From Chlorophyllum brunneum (Eukaryota; Basidiomycota; Agaricomycetes; Agaricales; Agaricaceae), in NCBI GenBank assembly GCA_963576785.1, contig OY756145.1, positions 682,001 through 746,000 on the forward strand: DNA of 64,000 nt, read 5' to 3'. Both the position numbers and the translations under genes were made by a program. The notes under the pieces were generated by a model, which saw only the letters and a program-made list of their open reading frames with translations, had not been told where the DNA came from and did no database searches. Shown one piece after another: positions 12,156 through 24,280 of the stretch (position 1 is the first letter of the stretch; every line of letters begins with the position of its first letter).

Positions 12156-12923
12156 GATTGCCTGCTCCCCATGTGCCATGACTGGCTGCAAGCAAGTTGT
12201 AGATAGGCTGATCTGACCAGTCCTGTAGAGCATGGCCTTTCCAGCCCATCTCTCTAACATGACTCAATTGTTTCATGCTCTATTAAGGCTTCCAAATATA
12301 GGTTCATAGCTTGAACAGTGCAGTAGTGCAGATCTGATCACCTACAAATCTGATCACTGATCATGTCCATATTTAGACTACAATGTCTTCTCCTATCTTC
12401 ATAGTTCTCAGCTTGATTTCCACTCTCTCTGGCTCTACCAACTACAATGAATAGGTTGACCAGATGCAGAATGCACTTGCCCTCATCTCTGCAGATGGCA
12501 CTTTGATCCTTGGAGATAAATATCTGCTGATACCCCTGTCACAAATCCATACCCTTGTCCTCACCTATGCTATTGTCCCTCCACCAACTGGAGTACAAGC
12601 AAATGAGTATGCAGCTTGCATCCATCTTTATTGCATAGTTTACTCAATAATCAAGAGTAAACTACCTGCTAAGATGATTAAGGGAACCTTTCTGATGTGA
12701 ACAGCATATGGTTGCACCTATACAACTTATATAGTCTAAAGAGTGTCTCCAGCCTTTATTTGAAATATGTTGAGACAATTCACTTCTATTTCCATCCAAA
12801 TGAGGACCCCTCTGGCCTGATTGCCAAGCTTGCTACTCTTTATGAGCAGCTTGATGCTAATGGCAATTGTACTGTAGAAAGAGGGGCAGAGGAAAAGGAT
12901 GAGCTAATGAGGTTGATGCTGGG
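12156..12923 (+). pseudogene. Copia gag fragment, truncated
   Basis: Two overlapping frames (12464-12700 and 12697-12942) read like the N-terminal part of a Copia gag polyprotein: ALALISADGTLILGDKY, then YRIVYS-like and IKSKLPAKMIKGTF segments, then a helix-rich stretch. A frameshift separates them. The coding region ends at 12924, where a family B Gypsy LTR has been inserted or joined; no reverse transcriptase or integrase remains. Confidence 0.55.
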
Positions 12924-13188
12924 TGTTACAACCTTAGTCTAAGACTCAGGTTGCAAGTCTTTGGATAAAGACAAGAAAGTAAAGAGAAGGATAAGGGATG
13001 ATACAATTGGTAAAGTGTAAGGAATACATCAAGTATTACTATACTTTATATACTAGTGGTAAGAACTAAGAATAAAGGAACAGGGTAAAGGAGTCATAGA
13101 GATGAATAGGATGAGTCAGAAGAGGTACAGCCATAAGGGATGAAATACATAGGTAAAATGGATACATAGGAATGATAAATGTGACGGG
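12924..13188 (-). repeat. Family B LTR, first part, interrupted by a family A element
   Basis: Begins TGTTACAACCTTAGTC and aligns with the family LTR up to about 265 bp, where element 1 starts at 13189. The missing 45 bp reappear at 19638-19682. The whole LTR is therefore about 310 bp and was split by a later insertion. Confidence 0.85.
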
Positions 13189-13482
13189 TGTTACGACCTT
13201 AGTCTGAGACTCAGGTTGCAAGTCTTTGGATAAAGACAAGGAAGTAGAGAAGAGAGTAAGGGATGATACGATTGGTAAAGTGTAAGGAATACATCAAGTA
13301 TTACTACACTTTATATACTAGTAGTAGCGGCTAATAATAAGGGAGACGAGTAGACGAGTCAGATAGGAGGCATAGCCTTTAGAGATGAAACAGGAGATGG
13401 AACGAGGAGTGAAACAGGTGTGAAGGTACACGAGGTAACGGGCGCGAGATAGGAATGATCGGTCTATCTATAGTTTGTAACA
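13189..13482 (-). repeat. Element 1 3' LTR (family A)
   Basis: 294 bp, TGTTACGACC to TTTGTAACA. In element orientation it follows the polypurine stretch just beyond 13482. It differs from the 5' LTR (19344-19637) at five transition sites. Confidence 0.93.
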
Positions 13483-13589
13483 ATGCCTCCTTTTCAAGCT
13501 TCATGCCCTCATAATGCGTATTACTGTAAAGGTCCTTCGTAAAGTAAAACATACGGAATTTGGAAATGGTGGGAAGGCGCGATGAGAAT

Positions 13590-14426
13590 TTACTCGTTCA
13601 TAGGTATAGCAGCTCCCAGAGCTTTGGCCAAGTCCTTCTTGTTTCCTCCGATGAGAGGTGTTTTGTCGACACATCGTAAGCCGATCCAGAGGGGCGTGTG
13701 TGGCGGTCCTTCTTTGAATAGGAAGTGGGTGTGGTTATTGTACGTGGTGTTGTCATTGGTGTGATTGCTTAAGAGCTTGTGCACTATACTCCTCCAGTAT
13801 TCGTTGTCCTTTTCGCCTTCTGATTTCAACGTGTTGTATCCCTACGGTGGATGGAAGGTTATGGGTGTGGTGGGTGGTACTACCGTGGTGAGGATGGTTT
13901 GGAGATGGGCTACTTCTTCTTCGATGTCAGGATGGAGTAGTTGATCGGCGGCTGTTGCTTCTTGTGTCTTTTGTTCGCATTTATGACAGATATGATGTTG
14001 GATGGGAAACAGATCGTTACTAACGAGTAGTCGGTTAACGATATGGTGGGAGAGATTTTCTGTGCCCCTTGATTCATACATGTTGAGTCGTTTGGCTAGG
14101 GCTACGAGGATGCTATGCATCCGAGCTCGCATATTGGAGATGACGATTAGTTGCAGGTTGTCGTTGATCTCGTACAGGTGTCTCTCCAATTGGTCTCTTC
14201 TTCCTTCGTCAATGATAAATTGGTTGAGTCTTGGAGTGGTGTCGGATAGGGTATCCATTATTTTAGATGCGCCTTCTTGGGTTGCTTTCATTGCTGCGCC
14301 CAGTAGTATCATGGTGTCGACTAGGGTCTCTCCTTCCACGAGCTCCTCATGGCTGGTTCTTTCTGGGACGAGTTCATCGAATTCTTTGAGGTAGGGGTAT
14401 GGAGTAAGTTGGCGTTCGGCGGGCAT
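13590..14426 (-). pseudogene. Chromovirus ORF3, element 1 (one nonsense codon)
   Basis: A third ORF, downstream of pol and before the 3' LTR. The frame is continuous from the ATG at 14426 to 13590 except for a TAG at 13842-13844; the equivalent codon is sense in the other copies. The predicted product is about 278 residues, mostly helical and soluble-looking, with no signal peptide or membrane segment. It contains an HxCxxC group in the middle (HHICHKCEQK) and near the C-terminus FLFKEGPPHTPLWIGLR followed by TPLIGGNKKDL. It matches the intact element 4 ORF3 closely. I do not recognise a family; this is not a typical env. Confidence 0.75.
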
Positions 14427-14523
14427 GGAGTGTTATGAAGATAGTTGGCGAAGTCGAGGGTGAAGTGGATGCAGCGAGTGATGCGTTGAGTGTAGTGGTT
14501 ACTTGGAATGCGAGGTCTGTTGT

Positions 14524-17500
14524 TCATAATTGCTGTTTTTTACCTCCCCTTTTTATAGGTTTCGTCCTCGAAATCTTGCTCATAAATTCTTGTACTGCTT
14601 CCTTGGCGTTTTCCAGATTTTCTTCATCTTCCCATGTATCTTCTTCGGACGTATATCCTTTCCAGTGTATTAGGTATTGTTTTTGTTTTCCCTTTGTGCG
14701 GTGTCCTCGGACTTCATCTACCTCGTAGTGTTCCTCATCATTGATTATTTCGGGGATCGGTGGTGGTGGAGTGCGCTGGCTGTCATACTCGGGTTTGTGA
14801 TAGGGGGAGAGGAGTCTGCTGTTAAACACGTCGTGTATCGCCCATGTTTCAGGTAGCTCCAGTCGGTAGCTTGTTTCACCTATTTTCTCTTTTACCCGGA
14901 ATGGTCCGTATCTCCTATGATCAAGTTTTTTCGTCGGCCTTGTTGTCCTAATATTGTCTGCTTCAAGCCAAACTTGGCTTCTTGCCTCATACTCGTGTTC
15001 TGGTTTTGTGCTAATCCGTTTCTCCATTTGCGTCTGGCTCTGTTGTAGCATCTCAATTGTTTTTTGGCGCATGTCTTGTAACTCTTGTATTCGTTCCGTG
15101 ATCGCAGGTGCCTTGGATGTGTTTGAGATATCTCCTTTCCATGGATGTCGTCCATATACTATCTGGAACGGTGAATGTCCTGTGGCGCTATGTGTTTTGT
15201 CATTATACTGGAATTCCGCCGTACTGAGCCATTTTTTCCAGTTGTCCTGCGCATGGTTGATTATGTTTCTGAGGTATGCTTCAATCTCCTGGTTGATGCG
15301 CTCTGTCTGACCGTCTGTTTGTGGATGGTATGCCATGGATAGGTTACGTTGGGTGCCGGTTGCTCTACAAAGTTCTGCCATGAATTTTGATGCGAACTGT
15401 AGTCCTCTGTTACTGATGATCCTGCAGGGTATCCCGTGTTGTCTCCATATATCATCACGATAAATGTCTCCTAACTCTTCAGATGATAGGGTGGTGTTAA
15501 CTGCGCGTAGTCTGATCATTTTACTGAAACGATCAACGATGACAAGTATCGCATCATATCCTTCTGATTCTGGTAGTGGTCCTATCATGTCGATTGATAT
15601 TTCTTCCCATGGTCCGATGGGTATCGGTAGTGGATGGAGATGTGTGGTAGGTCGTATCCGGAGTATCTTGTTTCGCTGACATGTGTCGCATCCTTTGATG
15701 TACCGTTTAACATTATTGCGTATTTGTGGCCACCAATATGTCCTTTTGAGGAGTTCGATCATTCTGTGCTGTCCCGGGTGTCCTACGTCCGTTTTGTCGT
15801 GGTGTTGTTGGAGTATTTCTTGGTGTAACTCGGCGTTTGGTGGTACATATATTCTTCCTTGAAACATGGGTAATCCATCAGTTTCCCATATCTCCTCTGG
15901 TCGTTTCTCCTTTTCTCTTAACCACTGTATTTCTCTTCTTTGCTCCTTTTGTAATCGGTGTTTCAGGTCTTCTTCTCCCGATATTTCCCAAATTTGTCTG
16001 ATCTCGGTGATAGTGTTATCGAATAAGTGGTCGGGTAATAGCGTGATATCTGTGTTATCTCTGGTGGTGTCCATTTTTGCTAGTCTTGATAGCACGTCTG
16101 CTTTTGTGTTTGTCTTTCCGGGTATGTGTTTTAGCATGTAGCAATATTCTTGTAGTTCCAGTTGCTATCTTACCTGTCGTTCTGTGAGTTGTTGTGGTTT
16201 CCTGAAGTATTCTAAGTTCTTGTGGTCCGTCCATATCTCGAATGGTTCATTGGCATCGAGTAGGTACTGTCTCCACGTTTTGACTGCTTCCCGGATTGCT
16301 AGTAGTTCTTTGTCGTAGATTTGGTAGTTTCGTTCTGCTGGTGTCATTGTTCTTGAGTGAAAGGCGATTGGGTACCACTGATCATTCTGGTTTTGTGACA
16401 GCACCACTCCTACTCCATATCCCGATGCGTCTACTTCTACCCTGTATTGTCCTTTGTCTTGAGGCATTGCTAGTACTGGTTTGCTCGTGATCTTTTCCTT
16501 GATCTTCTCAAATGCCTGTTGTTGTCGTTCTGACCATGACCATTGCGCATCTTTCTTCTTCAGCTCGTGTAGGGGTGTTGCTATGTTACTGAAGTCTTGT
16601 ATGAATTGTCGGTAGAAGTTTGCGAAACCCAGGAATTTTTCGACGTCTTTTACGGATTTGGGTGTTGGCCATTCTTTTACTGCTTTCACCTTCTCTTCCT
16701 CCATTTTGACGCTGCCTTGTCCAACTATAAAGCCCAATATGGGTATTTCCTTCGCGTTGAACACACATTTTGATCGTTTGAAATAGAGTTGGTGCTTGGC
16801 TGCAATGTCTAAGAACCGCGTTGTTCTTTTTTTGAGTTCTTCCTGTGTGGTTCCTGGGATGACAAAATCGTCCATGTAGTTGACAAGCAATCCCTCATGT
16901 AACATTTCCCGAAATACTGTGTTCATCATCCTCTGGAAGGTCGCTGGTGAATTACTCATCCCGAAGAACATGACCGTAGGTTCGAATAACCCGCTGTTTG
17001 TTACAAACGCTGCCTTCCATTCATCCCCTTCTCTGATCCTGATGTTGTTATATCCCCAAATGATATCGAGCTTGTTGAATACCTTCGCGTCCTTTAACCG
17101 GTCTAGGACTTCACCTATGAGTGGCAGTGGCATCTTGTCTTTGATGGTGTGTTCATTCAGCTTTTTGTAATCCTGTACCAGGCGTTTTGTTCCGTCTTTC
17201 TTTGGTATAAAGAAGCATGGGGTGGCGTAGGGGGACTGTGATGGTCTGATTCGTCCTGAGGCGAGGTTTTTGTCGAGGAATTTCTGTAGTTCCTGCTTCT
17301 CCGTTATTGTCATTGGGTAGACCTTGGACTGTAGTACCGGGGGTGCATCTTCGGATAGATTTATCTCATGGTCCCATACCGTGTGTTCGGGTAGTTTGTC
17401 AAAGTTTTTCTTGTTGAATAGGTGGGTGTATCGTCGGAGGTATGGTGGTAGATCTTCATCGTTCGTCTGGTCCGCCTTTTTCTCTTCAATGTGTTCGCTG

Positions 17501-17946
17501 ATTGTCCGTATTCTCTCATTGAACCGTATGTCGCTATGTGATATTTTGCAATCATCTGGGCATCTGGTGAATCGTATGACATGATTGTTCCAATCGATCT
17601 CCAGGTTATGCTTGACCAGCCAGTCGTGTCCGAGATATAAGTCCGCACTTTCCAATTGTGTTACTAGAGCGTCGATTTGTTCTGTATAGTTGCCGTTGTT
17701 TAATACCAGTTGTGCTTTGTCCGTTATTTCTCCCTTTTTGTTTTCTGTTCCATTGGCATTGATTACCCTGATCGGGGTTTCCAGGGGTTTAGTCAGAATC
17801 TGTTCTTCGTCTACCATTCGTTGTGCTATGCACGTGTGGGTGCATCCGGAGTCTACAAGGGTTGTAATTTGTCTGCGTCCTTTTCTTGTCTGGATTGTTG
17901 AGTCAAGGAGAAGTTCGCGCGTGGAGTTTTGTTTCTGGGGGATCAC
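14524..17946 (-). pseudogene. Chromovirus pol, element 1 (one nonsense codon)
   Basis: Polyprotein of 1,140 codons in one frame, matching element 4 pol in length and domain order: aspartic protease with DSG, reverse transcriptase with YMDD, RNase H, zinc-binding integrase (HPGQHR to CDTCQRNK) with core, and C-terminal chromodomain. A single TAG at 16165-16167, where element 4 has a tryptophan codon, separates RNase H from the integrase part. The integrase segment also has RNAse-distal substitutions such as ISNRG for ISDRG in the core, which changes a catalytic-region aspartate. Pol lies in the -1 frame relative to gag. Confidence 0.88.
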
Positions 17947-18005
17947 GTATCGTCTATTGTGGGCTAAAACAGAAACTCTAGATTTATTGGCTCACGGGTT
18001 TGCAC

Positions 18006-19250
18006 CTACTCGGAGCCTTCGACAAAATCCTCTTTCTCCTCCATTTCTCGTTCATCTTCCTCGTTGATCTTTCTGATATGTGCTTTCTTGGGTGCCCGGC
18101 AGTTCTTCGAGATGTGGCCCTGTTTGCCACAATTGTAACACGTTATCTTGGTGTATGTGACTTTCATCTTCTTCCTGCAGTATTTGGCGATATGCCCGTA
18201 GAGGTTGCAGTTGTAGCACCTCGGTTTCCCATTCTGATCGGTGTCTGCTTTTTGTCTTCCTATCTCCATGGGTTGTCCTCTACCTCCATAAGTAACTCCG
18301 GTGGTGGTTCTGACATCTCCTCGGGTGATGTCCATTGCTTCATACCCTTGTCCTACTGCAAGGATTGTAGTTTTCCATTTGGTGTATGTTGTTAGGACAG
18401 AGGTTGTCGGGTAGCCTACTATGGTTCGGATGATGTCTGCTCGGGTGTGGCATTTGAGGAGGAATATTGCGTGGGTGTTGTCGGTCCCCACTTGGGCTTT
18501 CAATGCTTCGAATTCGATTAAGAAATCTGCCGTGTTCTTCTTCCCTTGTTTGAACATCTCAATTTCTCCTTCTGCTATGGTTTTCCTATTTCCCAAGGAA
18601 AATGTGGCTTCTATTTCCTTTGTGAAATCATCCCAATCTGGCGTTTTCTTGTTCTGGATGGCTTGGAGTTGCGTGTTGGTGTAAGGGCCTGCTAGTCCCC
18701 CTTTCATTCTCGCCAAAATTGCTACTATTTTCTGTTCTTCTTCTTCTATCTTGTTGAACATCAGCCATAAGGATATGGCTCTCCACCAATCATCGAATCT
18801 GGTTCTATCCCCATTGAAATATCCTGGTTCCGGGGCTAGGTTTTTTGGGATGTTGACTTCTTCTGTCATTTCTGGTTCTGTTTCTGGTTCACTGTGTTCG
18901 TTTGCGTGGGTCTCGGTGATTTCTCTATCAGCTGTGGCGTTGGCGACTTCTATGTCGATTTCTTCTTCAGATGTGGCTAGTTCCTCGTCTGTACCGTGTT
19001 CGGATTCTTTCTCGTAGGTCTCGGCGATATCTATATTGGATGTGTTCTCGGCGACTTCTATGTCAAATTCGGTTTCAAATAGAGCTGTACTTTCGTCTAT
19101 GCTGTGTTCGGATTTCTGCCGTTTAAGGCCTTCAGGGATTTCTGATTCGGTTGATCGTTTAGATCCTGTTGCTATAGGTGAACCCTGGATGTCGGTTGGT
19201 CTCGGAGCTCTGTGTCTTCTCGGTGTTCTCGATGAGCTACTGTTGCTCAT
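18006..19250 (-). CDS. Chromovirus gag, element 1
   Basis: 414-residue structural protein that would form the virus-like particle and bind element RNA. The N-terminal third is acidic and repetitive (IDIAETYE-type repeats). A capsid-like region follows (EPGYFNGDRTRFDDWWRAI onward). Near the C-terminus are two CCHC zinc knuckles, CYNCNLYGHIAKYC and CYNCGKQGHISKNC. The frame is intact. The start ATG at 19250 lies 93 bp inside the 5' LTR boundary. Confidence 0.9.
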   Translation of the reverse strand: MSNSSSSRTPRRHRAPRPTDIQGSPIATGSKRSTESEIPEGLKRQKSEHSIDESTALFETEFDIEVAENTSNIDIAETYEKESEHGTDEELATSEEEIDIEVANATADREITETHANEHSEPETEPEMTEEVNIPKNLAPEPGYFNGDRTRFDDWWRAISLWLMFNKIEEEEQKIVAILARMKGGLAGPYTNTQLQAIQNKKTPDWDDFTKEIEATFSLGNRKTIAEGEIEMFKQGKKNTADFLIEFEALKAQVGTDNTHAIFLLKCHTRADIIRTIVGYPTTSVLTTYTKWKTTILAVGQGYEAMDITRGDVRTTTGVTYGGRGQPMEIGRQKADTDQNGKPRCYNCNLYGHIAKYCRKKMKVTYTKITCYNCGKQGHISKNCRAPKKAHIRKINEEDEREMEEKEDFVEGSE

Positions 19251-19330
19251 ATACTGTCGTCCTGGTCGGAGGCTATTATTCCAAGCCTAGCTACGAATAG
19301 TGGTACCTCTCTTGCAAGGTGAGTCGAATG

Positions 19331-19343
19331 ACACTTTACCAAA
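19331..19343 (-). promoter_or_regulatory. Self-complementary primer-binding site, element 1
   Basis: Immediately inside the 5' LTR, the element strand reads TTTGGTAAAGTGT. Twelve of these bases are the exact reverse complement of ACACTTTACCAA inside the same LTR (19437-19448), 34 nt downstream of its TATA box (19475-19482). This is the arrangement of Tf1/sushi self-priming elements. Confidence 0.75.
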
Positions 19344-19637
19344 TGTTACGACCTTAGTCTGAGACTCAGGTTGCAAGTCTTTGGATAAAGACAAGAAAGT
19401 AGAGAAGAGAGTAAGGGATGATACGATTGGTAAAGTGTAAGGAATACATCAAGTATTACTACACTTTATATACTAGTAGTGGCGGCTAATAATAAGGGAA
19501 ACGAGTAGACGAGTCAGATAGGAGGCATAGCCTTTAGAGATGAAACAGGAGATGGAACGAGGAGTGAAACAGGTGTGAAGGTACACGAGGTAACGGGCGC
19601 AAGATAGGAATGATCGGTCTATCTATAGTTCGTAACA
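19344..19637 (-). repeat. Element 1 5' LTR (family A)
   Basis: 294 bp, TGTTACGACC to TTCGTAACA. It contains a TATATAAA box on the element strand at 19482-19475 and the predicted transcript start at about 19448. Confidence 0.93.
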
Positions 19638-19682
19638 ATGGGTGCATAATAGGAATGTACTGTCTATCTATAGTTCATAACA
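19638..19682 (-). repeat. Family B LTR, second part
   Basis: ATGGGTGCATAATAGG through TTCATAACA. This completes the LTR that starts at 12924 and was split by element 1. The bases ATGGG form the downstream copy of element 1's target duplication. Confidence 0.8.
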
Positions 19683-19725
19683 ATACCTCCCTTTTTGCTT
19701 TCATGACCCCATGAAATATTGTAGT

Positions 19726-20664
19726 CTACTTGTCATCTTGTTCTTTGTGTAAGGCATTGACAAGTTGACGTTTGGTAGGACCAATCATCAGGGTTCCTGA
19801 TTTGCATCGACATCCAATCCAGAAGGGAGCGTGGTCTTGGCCCCCTCTGAAGAGGGCTATGGTGCATCCTTTGAACATAGCTGTATTGTTTGTTTTGGCT
19901 GCCACAAGGTTGTGTATTATCTCTTCCCAGTAGTTTTCTTCGAACTGTCCTCCATCTTTGAGTATGAGATAGGATGGGGGTGGGTTGAATATTATTGGTT
20001 TGGGTGGCAGGTCCATATCCAGCAGTTGTATAAGGAGGTGGTCTACTTTATCTTGCATATCCAGTTCCATTAGGTGGTCTGGGACTGATTTGTTGATCCC
20101 CTCCATTCCTTCATCTAACTAGTCCTGTTCATTGTCTTTGTGATAGGGCGGTTTGTTGGGTAAGATAGTGGGGATGTATGAGTCGAGATCCATTAGTCTC
20201 CATACAAGTCTATAGGTGGGATTGTCGCTCGAGTCAGTGAGGTGATTGAGTCTTTTGCCTGTCATGATTAAGGCACTTTGGATGCATTTCTTTGCATCAG
20301 AGTGCACTAATACATTGAGGTCAGTGGCTGCTTTATCTAATAACTCCTTCATAAGTTCATGTTTTCCAGTTGACATGGTGGTGGAGAGGGCTCTGGTAGT
20401 GGTGACGAGTAGAATGCGGCTCAGGGCTTTGGCCTGGATTTGGAGGTTGTTGATGGCATGGACAATGTATGTGAGTCCTTTAGTTGTGGTAGTATAGTGT
20501 TTGATTTGATCTTTGGTGGACTGGGCATCGAGGAGGTTGTTAAGTTCTTGTTCGAATTCTATGTTGTTGGCTGGGAAGGGGGTGGGCTTGTGTTCAACGT
20601 GCATGGTGTGTTGTGAAGGTAATTGGCAAAGTTTAGAGTGCAGTGGATACAGCGTGAGGTGCAT
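19726..20664 (-). pseudogene. Chromovirus ORF3, family B, element 2
   Basis: One frame from an ATG near 20664 to 19726, broken only by a TAG at 20119-20121 where element 3 has a TGG. It is co-linear with family A ORF3 but strongly diverged. Near the C-terminus it keeps ALFRGGQDHAPFWIGCR and a following LMIGPTKRQL. Survival of this motif across two diverged families suggests the protein mattered to the element. Confidence 0.7.
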
Positions 20665-20739
20665 CGGGTATAGTGATCTCTTGTAACACGAGGTTTGTTG
20701 TTCATAATTGTCACTTTTTACCCCCCCTTTTTATAGGTT

Positions 20740-23480
20740 TTGTCCTCAAAATCTTGTCCAAAAATTCTTGAACTGCCTCCTTAGCATTTCTTAACTCTGA
20801 CTCATTCTCCCATATGTCTTCTTTGGAGGTATACTCTTTCCAATGTACTAGGAATTGATTTCGTCATCCTCTTGTGTGGTGTTCTTGGATCTCTTCTACC
20901 TCATATTGTTCTTTATTGTTGATGATCTCGGGTATTGGTGGTGGTGGGGTATGCTGGCTGTCGAACTCAGGTTTTCAATAGGGGGAGAGGAGTCTACTAT
21001 TAAACACATCGTGTATTGCCCATGTTTCAGATAATTCCAATTGGTAGCTTGTTTCACCTATTTTTGTCTTTATCCTGAATGGTCCATATCGTTTGTGATC
21101 CAGCTTCTTGGTTGGTCTTGTTGTCCTAATATTACTTGCTTCGAGCCAAACTTGTTCTCCTGGGGTATACTTGTGTTCTGGCTTAGTGCTGTTGTGTTTC
21201 TCCATTTGTTTTTGACTGTGTTGTAACATCTTTGTTGCTTCTTGTCACATGTTTTGTAACTCCTGTATTTGTTCCGTGATTGCAGGTGCTTTGGTGATAC
21301 TCGTTATATCTCCTTTCCATGGGTGTCATCCATAAACTATTTCGAATGGTGAATATCCGGTGGCTATGTGGATCTTGTCATTGTATTGGAATTCCGCTGT
21401 GGCTAGCTATTTTTTCCAATTATCTTGAGCATGGTTTATTACATTTCTGAGGTATGTTTCAACCTCCTGGTTGATGTACTCTGTTTGACCATTGGTTTGT
21501 GGATAGTATGCTGTGGATAAGTTTCACTGGGTTCCTATTGCTCGGCATAGTTCTACCATGAATTTGGATGCAAATTGTGGGCCTCTGTTGCTGATAATTC
21601 TGTGGGGTATTCTATGTGTTCTCCATATGTCATCTCAATAGATATCTCCTAGCTCCTCAGATGTTAAGATGGTGTTGACTGCATGCAATCTGATCATTTT
21701 GCTAAAATGATCGACTATGACAAGTATTGCGTCATATCCTTCTGATTCTGGTAGTGGCCCTATCATGTCAATTGATATCTCTTCCCAAGGTTCTGCTGGT
21801 GTTGGTAACAGATGGAGATATGTTGTTGGTCTTGTTTGGAGTATTTTATTTTGTTGGCATGCTTCACATCCTCTGATGTATTGTTTGACATCGTTGCGCA
21901 TATGGGGCCACCAATAACTCCATTTAAGGAGTTCAATCATTCAATATTGTCCTGGATATCCTACATCTGTTTTGTTGTGGTATTGTCGTAGTATTTCTTG
22001 TCATATTTGGTTGTTGGGTGGGATATATATTCTTCCTTCAAATATTGGTACTCTATCTGTCTCCCATATCTCCTTTGGTCGCTTCTCTTTTTCTTTTAGT
22101 GTTTCCCTTCTTGTCTCTTTTGGTATTTGGTGTTTCAGATCTTCTTCTCCTGAGATTTCCCAGATTTGTCAGATTGTGGTAATTGTACTGTCATTGAATA
22201 AGTGGTTGGGTAGTAAGGTGATGTCAGTGTTGTCTCGAGTAGTATCCATTTTTGTTAGTCTTGATAAGACATCGGCTTTTGTGTTGGTTTTTCCGGGGAT
22301 ATGTTTCAGCATGTAATGGTATTCTTGTAGCTCCATTTGCTACCTCGCTTGTCGTTCTGTGAGTTGCTGTGGTTTTCGAAAGTATTCTAGGTTTTTGTGA
22401 TTAGTCTATATTTTGAATGGTTCATCTGCATTGAGTAAATATTGAATATTGTCTCTAGGTTTTGATTGCTTCTCGAATGGCAAGTAACTCTTTGTCATAG
22501 ATTTGATAGTTTCGTTCTGCGGGTGTCATTGTTCTTGAATGGAATGCGATTGGGTGCCAGTGTTCTTCCTGTTTTTGTGATAGTACCACTCCCACTCCAT
22601 ATTCTGATGTGTCCACTTCTATCCTATATTAACCCTTGTCCTGTGGCATTGCTAGTACCAGTTTGCTTGTGATCTTTTCTTTGATTCTTTCGAAGGCTTG
22701 CTGCTGTCATTCCTTCCATACCCATTGCGTGTCTTTTTTCTTCAACTTGTGTAATAGAGCTACTATATTACTGAAGTCATGAATGAATTGTCAGTAGAAG
22801 TTTGCAAATCCTAGGAATTTCTCGACATCTTTTAGGGATTTGGGTGTTGGCCATTCTTTTACTGCTTTCACTTTCTCCTCCTCCATTTTAACACTGCCTT
22901 GTCCAACCACAAATCCTAGTATAGGTATTTCTTTTGCATCAAATATGCATTTTGATCTTTTGAAATATAGTTGGTATTTTGCTGCAATGTCGAGAAATTG
23001 TTTTGTTCTGTCTTCAAGTTCCTGTTGTGTGGTCCCGGGTATGACAAAATCATCCATGTAGTTGACGACTGCTCCTTCATGTAGCATTTCTCGAAAGACA
23101 GTGTTCATCATCCTTTGGAATGTTGCTGGCAAGTTACTCATTCCAAAAAACATGACCATTGGTTCGAATAACCCATTGTTTGTTATGAATGCTGCTTTCC
23201 ATTCATTGCCTTCTCTTATCCTAATGTTATTGTATCCCCAAATGATGTCAAGTTTGTTAAAGACTTTCGCATTCTTGAGTTTGTCAATAACTTTGCTTAT
23301 GAGCGGAAGTGGTGTTTTGTCTTTGATTATGTGTTCATTTAGCTTCTTGTAGTCTTGTACCAGTCATTTGGTTCCATCCTTTTTGGGTATGAAGAAGCAT
23401 GGTATAGCATAGGGGGATTGTGATGGTCGAATTCATCCTGAGGTGATATTTTTGTCAAGGAATTTTTGTAGTTCTTGTGT
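20740..23480 (-). pseudogene. Chromovirus pol remnant, element 2
   Basis: Fragments in element order are: reverse transcriptase with YMDD (22791-23159), RNase H remnants, integrase zinc-finger and core pieces (21635-21940, with CEACQQNK and IDMIGPLPESEGYD), and a C-terminal piece next to a degraded chromodomain (20975-21229). Many stops and small indels are present. The protease end is missing. Confidence 0.8.
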
Positions 23481-24160
23481 GGAGAGCAACGTTTGGCTAC
23501 TGCTGAACTCTCACATCGTCTCCAAGGGAGTCTTTTCGGATCAAAAATCTCGGAGCGCCCATCACTGGGTCGGGGCATCATCATAAACATCCCAAAGTCA
23601 AGTCTTCTGTCCCTCTTCCCCATTTCTATGCCTCCTCCATTTCTATTTCATAACTGTAAGCTATCCCCTTTAAGTCCAATTGTAGGTCTACACTGTAGAT
23701 GATCATCTGGAGAAAGTCCCAAATAAATAATGTATTCTGCCTAACCTCTTCCTATCTTCTCTCTTCTCTATCCTACCTTTATAGTATAAAAACATTATCA
23801 ATCCATTTGTACCTGGTCCCCTATTGTTCTACACCTTGTCCATAGATGATTACCTTCATTTTTCTTCCCATTTTTTGGTCTAATTACTTCATTAAAATGT
23901 ACCTTGGCATATTTCTTTCACACTTCTAAAACTGGGCCATATTCATGTATGTATATAAGTAGTATATCTTCGATAGGGAAAGGCAGTGAAATACGAATGA
24001 GTATCTAAATCCCCTCAGATTCCCAAAGCCACTTCGTCTCTTATCTATCTCAACTTCATTAATTACCCAAACTTGATTACCGTTTTTCTCGACCATTTCC
24101 TGGTCAATTCCTCTCAAATCTTCGACGCTCTGTACCGCTAATCGACTCCTTTTGGTTGGA
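23481..24160. other. Unassigned DNA between truncated retroelements
   Basis: Neither chromovirus nor any other repeat seen in this window. Short ORFs only. A CpG-containing stretch at 23480-23620 contrasts with AT-rich DNA after it. It may be residual host sequence between the two inverted family B copies. Confidence 0.4.
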
Positions 24161-24231
24161 AGCAAAGTGGTTGTTGGATTTGGCCATGCTCATTAAAGTG
24201 TTTGCTCACCAGCCCATACCCTCATTCTACA
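24161..24231 (+). repeat. 71-bp direct repeat, copy 1 (CpG-depleted)
   Basis: Matches 24281-24351 at an offset of exactly 120 bp. Every CpG in copy 2 is TpG or CpA here. Confidence 0.85.
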
Positions 24232-24280
24232 AACCAGTGTGGCGGCAACAGGTGGGATAGCCTTCTCATTACCCTTGCAA

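Larger units (their letters stand above)
13189..19637 (-). mobile_element. Chromovirus (Gypsy) family A, element 1, nearly intact
   Basis: A 6,449-bp LTR retrotransposon on the minus strand. It has 294-bp LTRs at both ends, gag, pol with chromodomain, and ORF3. It sits inside a family B LTR with a probable 5-bp target duplication: ACGGG before and ATGGG after, differing by one C/T. Its two LTRs differ at five positions by my alignment, all transitions. Pol and ORF3 each carry a single in-frame stop, so this copy is probably not autonomous. Confidence 0.92.
19683..23480 (-). mobile_element. Family B chromovirus, element 2, decayed and 5'-truncated
   Basis: Internal sequence belonging to the split LTR at 12924/19638. 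It holds ORF3 (19726-20664) and then pol fragments up to the reverse transcriptase. Homology stops at about 23,480, so protease and gag are missing. Multiple stops and frameshifts and strong CpG depletion mark it as old. Confidence 0.85.
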
